DNA of 64,000 bases from Streptomyces sp. NBC_01481 (GTDB taxonomy: Bacteria > Actinomycetota > Actinomycetes > Streptomycetales > Streptomycetaceae). Each line of letters begins with the position of its first letter. Within the stretch, counting starts at the first letter, position 1. Location: contig NZ_JAPEPT010000005.1 of the NCBI RefSeq assembly GCF_026339995.1, positions 124,001-188,000 on the forward strand. Direction: 5' to 3'. Below the pieces are notes generated by a model. The model was not told the DNA's origin. It searched no databases and saw nothing but the letters and a program-made list of their open reading frames with translations. Below are positions 58,437-64,000 of this stretch, piece by piece. The translations under genes and the position numbers were made by a program.

Positions 58437-59704
58437 GCGAGTCCACGAGCAGCGTCTCGATGGTGTCCACCGCGCCCAAGAAGGGCGGCGGACGCCGCAA
58501 GCTGTCCCTGCCCGTGATCCTTCTGATCATCGCGGGCGGCCTCGCGCTGTTCTCGCTGGTCCGGGTGATCAGTGGTGCCAACGACCTCACCTCCGTCGGC
58601 CAGGTGGCCGGAGCCCTCCAACTGGCCGTGCCGATCGGCCTCGCCGGACTCGGCGGTCTGTGGGCCGAGCGCGCGGGTGTGGTCAACATCGGCCTCGAGG
58701 GCATGATGATCCTCGGCACCTGGTTCGGCGCCTGGGCGGGCTACCAGTGGGGCCCCTGGACCGGTGTCCTGCTGGGCATCGTCGGCGGCGCGCTCGGCGG
58801 TCTGCTGCACGCGGTCATGACGGTCACGTTCAACGTCAACCACATCGTCTCCGGTGTGGCCGTGAACATCCTGGCCGTCGGCGTCACCCGCTATCTGTCG
58901 AACTTCACCTTCGGCGAGGCCGAGGGCGGCTCCTCCAAGCAGTCCCCCCGCATCGACCAGATCTACGACATCACCATTCCGGGACTCTCGGACTGGCTGG
59001 CGGACCTGCAGGCCAGGCACTGGTTCTTCATCTCCGACCTGGCCGGTGCGCTCGGCGGTCTGGTGACCAACCTGTCGCTGCTGACCGTCGTGGCGCTGCT
59101 GCTGGTCCCCGGGACCTGGTGGGTGCTGTGGCGCACGGCCTTCGGCCTGCGGCTGCGGTCCTGCGGTGAGAACCCCGTCGCCGCCGAGTCCCTCGGCGTC
59201 AACGTCTACAAGTACAAGTACATCGCCGTCCTCGTCTCCGGTGGCCTGGCCGGACTCGGCGGCGCCTTCCTCGCCATCGTCTCCACCGGCATCTACCAGG
59301 AGGGCCAGACCGGCGGCCGCGGTTACATCGGTCTCGCCGCGATGATCTTCGGCAACTGGATGCCCGGTGGCACGGCGCTGGGCGCCGGACTCTTCGGCTT
59401 CACCGACAGCCTCAAGCTGCGCGGCGGCGCCGAGAACGTCCACGCCATGCTTCTGCTGCTGGCGATCCTGCTCGTGCTGGCCTTCGCCTGGCAGCTGTAC
59501 AAGAGCAAGCACTGGCAGGCCGCGATCTGCCTCTTCGTCGCCGCGGGCCTGTACGCCTGGTACGCACTGACCGACGCGCTGCCCAGCCAGTTCGTGGACG
59601 CCGCGCCGTATGTCACCACGCTGCTGGTCCTGGCGCTGTCCGCGCAGCGGCTGCGAATGCCCAAGGCCGACGGCCTGCCGTACAAGAGGGGTCAGGGCAA
59701 GTGA
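58433..59704 (+). CDS. Nucleoside ABC importer permease 2
   Basis: This membrane protein of the BPD_transp_2 class has 423 residues. It carries AGLGGLWAERAGVVNIGLEGMMILG, FNVNHIVSGVAVNILAVGVTRY and RTAFGLRLRSCGENPVAAESLGV, which are typical of the second permease in BMP-type importers. Two additional C-terminal helices (AICLFVAAGLYAWYALTD, YVTTLLVLALSAQRLRM) extend it beyond the usual length. Both ends overlap neighbouring genes, so it belongs to a tightly coupled operon ending with cdd. Confidence 0.95.
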   Translation: MSESTSSVSMVSTAPKKGGGRRKLSLPVILLIIAGGLALFSLVRVISGANDLTSVGQVAGALQLAVPIGLAGLGGLWAERAGVVNIGLEGMMILGTWFGAWAGYQWGPWTGVLLGIVGGALGGLLHAVMTVTFNVNHIVSGVAVNILAVGVTRYLSNFTFGEAEGGSSKQSPRIDQIYDITIPGLSDWLADLQARHWFFISDLAGALGGLVTNLSLLTVVALLLVPGTWWVLWRTAFGLRLRSCGENPVAAESLGVNVYKYKYIAVLVSGGLAGLGGAFLAIVSTGIYQEGQTGGRGYIGLAAMIFGNWMPGGTALGAGLFGFTDSLKLRGGAENVHAMLLLLAILLVLAFAWQLYKSKHWQAAICLFVAAGLYAWYALTDALPSQFVDAAPYVTTLLVLALSAQRLRMPKADGLPYKRGQGK

Positions 59705-60102
59705 AAGACGCCGACCGGGAGTTCGACTGGGACGCGCTGCGCGAGCTGGCGCGCGAGGCGATGTTGCATGCGTACGCCCCCTATTCGACCTTCCCGGTCG
59801 GCGTGGCCGCGCGCGTCGACGACGGCCGCACGGTGATCGGCTGCAACGTCGAGAACGCCTCGTACGGGCTCAGCCTGTGCGCGGAGTGCGGCCTGGTCTC
59901 CCAGCTCCAGGCCACCGGCGGCGGCCGGCTGACCCACTTCACCTGCGTGGACGGCCGGGGCGAGATCCTGGTGCCGTGCGGCAGGTGCCGTCAGCTGCTG
60001 TACGAATTCGGCGGCCCCGAGCTGCTGGTGGAGACCCCGGCAGGGGTACTCCCGCTCTCCGAGATGCTTCCGCAGGCCTTCGGCCCCGGGCATCTCGGCT
60101 AG
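59701..60102 (+). CDS. cdd: Cytidine deaminase
   Basis: This zinc enzyme has 133 residues and converts cytidine or deoxycytidine to uridine or deoxyuridine. The zinc-site motifs are NVENASYGLSLCAECGLV (Cys-Ala-Glu with the catalytic Glu) and LVPCGRCRQLLYEFGG (PC-x-x-C). The length matches small tetrameric CDAs. The GTG overlaps the permease stop (GTGA). Its place at the end of the importer operon fits processing of imported cytidine, and a terminator follows directly. Confidence 0.96.
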   Translation: MKDADREFDWDALRELAREAMLHAYAPYSTFPVGVAARVDDGRTVIGCNVENASYGLSLCAECGLVSQLQATGGGRLTHFTCVDGRGEILVPCGRCRQLLYEFGGPELLVETPAGVLPLSEMLPQAFGPGHLG

Positions 60103-60109
60103 TACACGA

Positions 60110-60137
60110 CGGCCCTTCCGCTCCAGCGGAAGGGCCG
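60110..60137 (+). terminator. Terminator after cdd
   Basis: The arms 60110-60122 and 60125-60137 are perfectly complementary, giving about 12 bp with a tight loop, followed by TTCCCC. It ends the importer-cdd operon. Confidence 0.8.
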
Positions 60138-60153
60138 TTCCCCTACGCTTTCT

Positions 60154-60165
60154 CTATGCGCGTAG
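60154..60165 (+). promoter_or_regulatory. Shared palindrome, copy 3 (upstream of deoA)
   Basis: CTATGCGCGTAG lies 30 bp before the deoA start and differs at one position from the perfect palindrome at 55649. It overlaps the region expected for the deoA promoter. Confidence 0.55.
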
Positions 60166-60195
60166 AGCGACTCTGAGCCACTCTGGAGGAATTCC

Positions 60196-61473
60196 ATGGA
60201 CGTCATCTCCGTCATCCGCACCAAGCGGGACCGGGGCGAGCTGAGCCCCGAGCAGATCGACTGGGTCATCGACGCCTACACGCGCGGTGAGGTCGCCGAC
60301 GAGCAGATGTCGGCGCTGGCGATGGCGATCCTCCTGAACGGCATGAACCGTACGGAGATCGCCCGCTGGACCGCCGCAATGATCGCCTCCGGCGAGCGCA
60401 TGAACTTCGACGCGCTCTCCCGCCCCACCGCCGACAAGCACTCCACCGGCGGCGTCGGCGACAAGATCACGCTGCCGCTCGCGCCCCTCGTCGCCGCGTG
60501 CGGCGCCGCCGTACCGCAGCTGTCCGGCCGCGGCCTCGGCCACACCGGCGGCACCCTCGACAAGCTGGAGTCCATCCCCGGCTGGCGCGCACTGCTCTCC
60601 AACGAGGAGATGCTGCACGTCCTGGACACCACCGGCGCGGTGATCTGCGCGGCGGGCGACGGCCTGGCCCCCGCGGACAAGAAGCTCTACGCGCTGCGCG
60701 ATGTCACCGGCACCGTCGAGGCCATCCCGCTGATCGCCTCCTCGATCATGTCCAAGAAGATCGCCGAGGGCACCGGCTCCCTGGTCCTGGACGTCAAGGT
60801 CGGCACCGGCGCCTTCATGAAGACCATCGAGGACGCCCGCGAACTGGCCTCCACCATGGTCGCGCTGGGCACCGACAGCGGAGTCAGGACCGTCGCTCTG
60901 CTCACCGACATGTCCACCCCGCTCGGCCTCACCGCGGGCAACGCCCTGGAGGTGCGCGAGTCCGTCGAGGTCCTGGCGGGCGGCGGCCCCGCCGATGTCG
61001 TCGAGCTGACGCTGGCGCTGGCCCGCGAAATGCTGGAAGCGGCCGGCATCAAGGACGCGGACCCGGCCGAGGCCCTCGCCGACGGCTCCGCGATGGACGT
61101 CTGGCGCCGCATGATCGCGGCCCAGGGCGGCGACCCCGACGCCACGCTCCCGGTCGCCCGCGAGCAGCATGTGGTGACCGCACCCGCCTCCGGTGTGCTC
61201 ACCCGCCTCGACGCGTACGGCGTCGGCATCGCCGCCTGGCGCCTGGGCGCGGGCCGCGCGCGCAAGGAGGACCCGGTGCAGGCGGGCGCGGGCGTGGAGC
61301 TGCACGCCAAGCCGGGCGAGCAGGTGACGGCGGGGCAGCCGCTGATGACCCTGCACACGGACACCCCTGCGAAGTTCGACTACGCGCTGGACTCGCTGAA
61401 GTCGGCGTACGACATCGCCCCGGCGGGCACGGAGTTCACCGCGAACCCGATCGTGCTGGACCGTATCGCCTGA
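60196..61473 (+). CDS. deoA: Thymidine phosphorylase
   Basis: This enzyme has 425 residues and cleaves thymidine (and often uridine) to base plus deoxyribose-1-phosphate. The family motif is SGRGLGHTGGTLDKLESIPG. Other elements are KHSTGGVGDKITLPLAPLVA, SSIMSKKIAEGTGSLVLDVK and the C-terminal domain with LDAYGVGIAAWRLGAGRARK. ATG 60196 has a GGAGG site at 60184. It follows the terminator of the importer operon but shares that operon's palindrome, so uptake and salvage are probably co-controlled. Confidence 0.96.
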   Translation: MDVISVIRTKRDRGELSPEQIDWVIDAYTRGEVADEQMSALAMAILLNGMNRTEIARWTAAMIASGERMNFDALSRPTADKHSTGGVGDKITLPLAPLVAACGAAVPQLSGRGLGHTGGTLDKLESIPGWRALLSNEEMLHVLDTTGAVICAAGDGLAPADKKLYALRDVTGTVEAIPLIASSIMSKKIAEGTGSLVLDVKVGTGAFMKTIEDARELASTMVALGTDSGVRTVALLTDMSTPLGLTAGNALEVRESVEVLAGGGPADVVELTLALAREMLEAAGIKDADPAEALADGSAMDVWRRMIAAQGGDPDATLPVAREQHVVTAPASGVLTRLDAYGVGIAAWRLGAGRARKEDPVQAGAGVELHAKPGEQVTAGQPLMTLHTDTPAKFDYALDSLKSAYDIAPAGTEFTANPIVLDRIA

Positions 61474-61502
61474 CGCATTGTCAGTACGGGAACGAGTACG
61501 GG

Positions 61503-61536
61503 AACGGGACCGGCGGCGCGAGCCACCGGTCCCGTT
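61503..61536 (+). terminator. Terminator after deoA
   Basis: An 11-base stem (61503-61513 with 61526-61536) is followed by TTTCG, a good intrinsic terminator. Confidence 0.8.
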
Positions 61537-61655
61537 TTCGCGCCGGAAGGCGACGAGCCGATGAGATTCGCACCGCCGGGCGGTCCACAGAGCAGGGCAT
61601 ATCCGCCCCTGCCAGGGACGGGAAGGTGGGTCATGGGCGCAGACCGGGTATCGCG

Positions 61656-61973
61656 ATGAGTTCCGGCCGCAGGGACAGTCCCTTCGGTGTGGACGCCACG
61701 CAGCCCGTCGTCGTGCGCATCGCCGGGAGAGTGTCACCGGCCGATGTGCCGCGCCTGTGCGAGGAGTTGGCCGTGCGGCTCATCCACGGCGATGCCACCG
61801 AGGTGATCTGTGACGTCGGCGAACTCACCCACGCCGACCTTGCCGCCGTGAACGCTCTCGCCCGGCTGCAGCTCACCGCCCGGCGCCAGGGGTGCCGGAT
61901 CCGGCTGCGCGACGCCCGGCCCGAGCTGCGGGCGCTCCTTGATCTGGTGGGCTTCGGCGAGGCCGTCGCCTGA
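61656..61973 (+). CDS. STAS-domain protein (anti-sigma factor antagonist-like)
   Basis: This protein has 105 residues with a single STAS domain: VVVRIAGRVSPADVPRLCEE, EVICDVGELTHADLAAVNAL, GCRIRLRDARPELRALLDLVGF. SpoIIAA-type antagonists have a phosphorylatable Ser in the middle motif; here the position after VGELTH is Ala/Asp, so phosphorylation control is doubtful. The ATG at 61656 lacks a clear Shine-Dalgarno. The sequence resembles MlaB-like STAS proteins as much as anti-sigma antagonists. It ends 8 bp from a convergent sigma gene. Confidence 0.82.
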   Translation: MSSGRRDSPFGVDATQPVVVRIAGRVSPADVPRLCEELAVRLIHGDATEVICDVGELTHADLAAVNALARLQLTARRQGCRIRLRDARPELRALLDLVGFGEAVA

Positions 61974-61980
61974 CCGCGGG

Positions 61981-63003
61981 CTAACCTGTCGCCCCGCCCG
62001 TCGCCCCGCCCGTGGGCGCGCCCTCCTTGTCCAGCAGAGGCGGCAGCTCGAACAGCGGGAACCAGCGCTTGGTGTCCAGGAAGAAGTCCATCCCGCCGAT
62101 CATGCCGTTCCTGATCTCCAGGACGATGAGCGCCCACGGCTCGTACCCCTCGCCGCTCTGGCTCGGGTGGTAGTGCGCGAAAGCCGGGGAGCCGTTGGCC
62201 ACGGTCGGGACCAGCTTCGAGCCCCGGCAGACCTCGCCGACACCGAGCATCCAGCCCACGATGTCGTCGTGACCGCGCAGCCACAGGTCGTAGGGCGGCA
62301 TGGACATGGTCGCGTCTTCGTGGAGCAGCGCCGTCAGCGCCTTCATGTCGTACCCCTCGAAGGCCGCGACATAGCGGTCGAGGAGCTTCTGCTGCTCCTC
62401 GTCGAGCGGGTCGGCAGCGTCCGTCGTGGCGGGCTCCGACTCGGCGAGCGTGGCCCGCGCCCGCTGCAGTGCGCTGTTGACGGAGGCGACCGAGGTGGAC
62501 AGCAGCTCCGCCACCTCGCTCGCCTTCCAGGCCAGCACCTCGCGCAGGATCAGCACCGCCCGCTGCTTGGGCGGCAGATGCTGCAACGCCGCGACGAACG
62601 CCAGCCGGATCGTCTCCCGCTCCACCGCCGTCTCGGCCGGGTCGGCGACCGACGGCAGCACCCGCCCGTCGGGCACCGGCTCCAGCCAGGTGATCTCCGG
62701 GCGGGAGGTGAGCTGTGCCTGGGCCACCGGGGTGGGGGCCGTGAGATCCATCGGGCGGGCCCGGCGGTTGCCGGCGTTGAGCATGTCCAGACAGACGTTC
62801 GTCGCGATGCGGTAGAGCCAGGAGCGCAGGGACGAGCGCCCCTCGAACTTCTCGAAATTGCGCCAGGCCCGGACCATCGTGTCCTGGACGGCGTCCTCCG
62901 CCTCGAAGGCGGAGCCCAGCATGCGATAGCAGTAGCCCGTCAGCTCGCGCCGGTACTGCTCAAGCCGGGAATCGAGATCCTTCGTCGTTGCCAGATCACT
63001 CAT
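61981..63003 (-). CDS. ECF sigma factor with C-terminal SnoaL-like domain
   Basis: This protein has 340 residues. Sigma region 2 spans about 15-85 (YRRELTGYCYRMLGSAFEAEDAVQDT, SSLRSWLYRIATNVCLDML). Region 4 spans about 135-190 (LPPKQRAVLILREVLAWKASEVAELL, SVASVNSALQRARATL). A SnoaL_2-type domain of about 120 residues follows (LLDRYVAAFEGYDMKALTALL, EDATMSMPPYDLWLRGHDDI). This architecture is that of SigG/SigJ-type sigma factors, where the extra domain replaces an anti-sigma factor. ATG 63003 or GTG 63012 may start it. Confidence 0.92.
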   Translation of the reverse strand: MSDLATTKDLDSRLEQYRRELTGYCYRMLGSAFEAEDAVQDTMVRAWRNFEKFEGRSSLRSWLYRIATNVCLDMLNAGNRRARPMDLTAPTPVAQAQLTSRPEITWLEPVPDGRVLPSVADPAETAVERETIRLAFVAALQHLPPKQRAVLILREVLAWKASEVAELLSTSVASVNSALQRARATLAESEPATTDAADPLDEEQQKLLDRYVAAFEGYDMKALTALLHEDATMSMPPYDLWLRGHDDIVGWMLGVGEVCRGSKLVPTVANGSPAFAHYHPSQSGEGYEPWALIVLEIRNGMIGGMDFFLDTKRWFPLFELPPLLDKEGAPTGGATGGATG

Positions 63004-63071
63004 CGGGTCCACCCCTGTCGCCCATCGGCACCAGCCCTTCGGAACCTACAGGAGGGGACTGACAGTGGGGG

Positions 63072-63770
63072 TCAGGTTCCGGGCTTGCGCCCGTAGACGT
63101 AGACGTCGTCGCCGTTTCTCAGCAGGTTCCAGTATGCCTTCGCGTCCGCGGGCCGCATGTTCACACAACCGCCCGAGCCCGGCGGGTTGTACATGGACTT
63201 CGTGGTGGAGTGGAATGCCTGTCCGCGGTCGAAGAACTGCGAATACGGCATCCGTACGTTGTAGAGCGTCGACCAGTGGTTGATGCTCCGCCAGTAGATC
63301 TTCTTGGCGCCGGTCCGCGTCTCGGTGCCGTCCTTGCCCGTACGCACCGGCACCGGGCCGTACTTCAGCTTGGCGCCGTCCTGGATCCAGGTCAGCTGGC
63401 GCGTGAGGTCCACGCACGCGATACGGCCCTTGTTGACGGGGCACTTGCCCGCCTTGTTGGGCGTCTTTCCGGCCGCCCGCTGCTGGAGGATCGTGTTCAT
63501 GGTGCGCCAGGTGATCACGCCCGCGTAGCCGATGGCCGGCTTGATGCCGTGCCAGCCCTGGAAGGTCTGGATCGCCTTGCAGTCGGCCGCGGACTGCTTT
63601 CCGTCCACCGGGCGGCCCAGGAACTTCTCCACCTGCCTCTGGTACGGGCCCGTGGACGTCGTGCACGAGGCCGCGTGCGCGGGCGCGCTGCCGAGTGCCA
63701 TCGTCAGCGGGACCACGAGCCCGGTCAGTCCGAGCGCTATCCCCGCGCGTCTCCCGTTAGTGTTCGTCAC
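63072..63770 (-). CDS. L,D-transpeptidase-like secreted protein with SGGC active site
   Basis: This protein has about 232 residues. A Sec signal (GIALGLTGLVVPLTMALGSA, cleavage after AHA) is followed by a peptidoglycan-binding-like part (VEKFLGRPVDGKQSAADCKA, TFQGWHGIKPAIG) and a YkuD domain (LTWIQDGAKLKYGPVPVRTG, FHSTTKSMYNPPGSGGCVNM). The usual Ser-His-Gly-Cys is Ser-Gly-Gly-Cys here. The GTG at 63770 has an AGGGGAG site at good spacing. A TTG at 63779 is possible. It probably acts in cell-wall crosslinking but may have altered activity. Confidence 0.88.
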   Translation of the reverse strand: MTNTNGRRAGIALGLTGLVVPLTMALGSAPAHAASCTTSTGPYQRQVEKFLGRPVDGKQSAADCKAIQTFQGWHGIKPAIGYAGVITWRTMNTILQQRAAGKTPNKAGKCPVNKGRIACVDLTRQLTWIQDGAKLKYGPVPVRTGKDGTETRTGAKKIYWRSINHWSTLYNVRMPYSQFFDRGQAFHSTTKSMYNPPGSGGCVNMRPADAKAYWNLLRNGDDVYVYGRKPGT

Positions 63771-63892
63771 AGCCACCAACTCCCCTTCGCCGTCTGTCGG
63801 TTTGACACGCGTCGGGGAGTTGGAGTTGTACGGATTCTCTATGGAATCTCAGTGCATGTCGGCGCCGGGGGCGTGCCGGGGGAGCACCGGGC

Positions 63893-64000
63893 TCAGCGGC
63901 GGGACGTGGCGAGGACCAGCCGGTGCTCGGCGCGGGCCACCCGGGTCCCGTACAGCGTGATCGACACGACGCCGAGCACCGCGAGCAGACCGAGCAGGAC
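63893..64000 (-). CDS. C-terminal end of a membrane protein (partial)
   Basis: The window cuts this minus-strand gene, leaving 35 codons and the TGA at 63893-63895. The visible part is one membrane helix (VLLGLLAVLGVVSITLYG) followed by a basic tail (TRVARAEHRLVLATSRR), typical of the end of a multi-pass membrane protein. The family cannot be told from this fragment. Confidence 0.6.
   Translation of the reverse strand, partial: VLLGLLAVLGVVSITLYGTRVARAEHRLVLATSRR

Overview
The window is chromosomal DNA of a Streptomyces or very close relative. The evidence is its very high GC content, frequent GTG starts, codon use that almost excludes TTA, and typical actinobacterial families (DUF397/XRE/DUF5753, DUF4328, DUF6716, DUF4132, MmpS-like, SnoaL-bearing ECF sigma factors). 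From memory, the order sdh - sigma pairs - mutase - nonulosonate genes - BMP transporter - cdd - deoA is conserved in Streptomyces chromosomes, so most of the window looks like core genome. The segment from about 18.5 to 33.3 kb looks accessory.

Layout. 0-6.5 kb: a two-component system beside an MMPL exporter, then a DCC-protein/membrane-protein/TetR operon with a paired palindromic operator. 6.5-9.7 kb: a DUF4132 protein and a small membrane protein. 9.8-13.2 kb: the succinate dehydrogenase operon (sdhC-D-A-B, minus strand). 13.4-18.2 kb: a ureidoimidazoline decarboxylase, a GH20 lipoprotein and small membrane or unknown proteins. 18.4-33.3 kb: a 3044-residue secreted Rhs/YD-repeat polymorphic toxin whose C terminus looks like a DddA-type (SCP1.201-like) DNA deaminase, two candidate immunity genes, an XRE-DUF397-NUDIX group, a VapBC pair and a SUKH gene remnant. 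33.5-40.3 kb: two L,D-transpeptidases around two tandem ECF sigma/membrane-partner modules, one sigma gene having a TTA codon. 40.6-45.2 kb: a B12-dependent mutase large subunit, a 40-residue membrane peptide, a LysE exporter and a Rox-like monooxygenase/TetR pair. 45.3-52.7 kb: a nonulosonic acid (probably Kdn-type) cell-wall polymer cluster with a NeuA-phosphatase fusion, NeuB, polysialyltransferase-like enzymes and a GT2. 52.9-61.5 kb: an M20 amidohydrolase and a nucleoside uptake and salvage regulon (BMP lipoprotein, ABC ATPase, two permeases, cytidine deaminase, thymidine phosphorylase) whose three upstream regions share a palindrome. 61.6-64 kb: a STAS protein, a SnoaL-bearing sigma factor, a third L,D-transpeptidase and the end of a membrane protein.

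The most interesting item is the Rhs toxin. Its last ~125 residues carry an H-x-E (H2980/E2982) and C-x-x-C (C3007/C3010) zinc-deaminase signature with spacing close to the double-strand DNA deaminase DddA. It sits beside a convergent SUKH-like gene and a co-directional small gene, either of which could encode its immunity. Other unusual items are an 84-bp tandem repeat that copies a gene's translation start region and keeps a hairpin through base changes, a probable non-canonical ATC start in the BMP-family ABC ATPase, a 55-bp intergenic element present twice, and several operator pairs that predict which regulator controls which promoter.

All family assignments come from reading motifs in the translations. 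No database search was possible.
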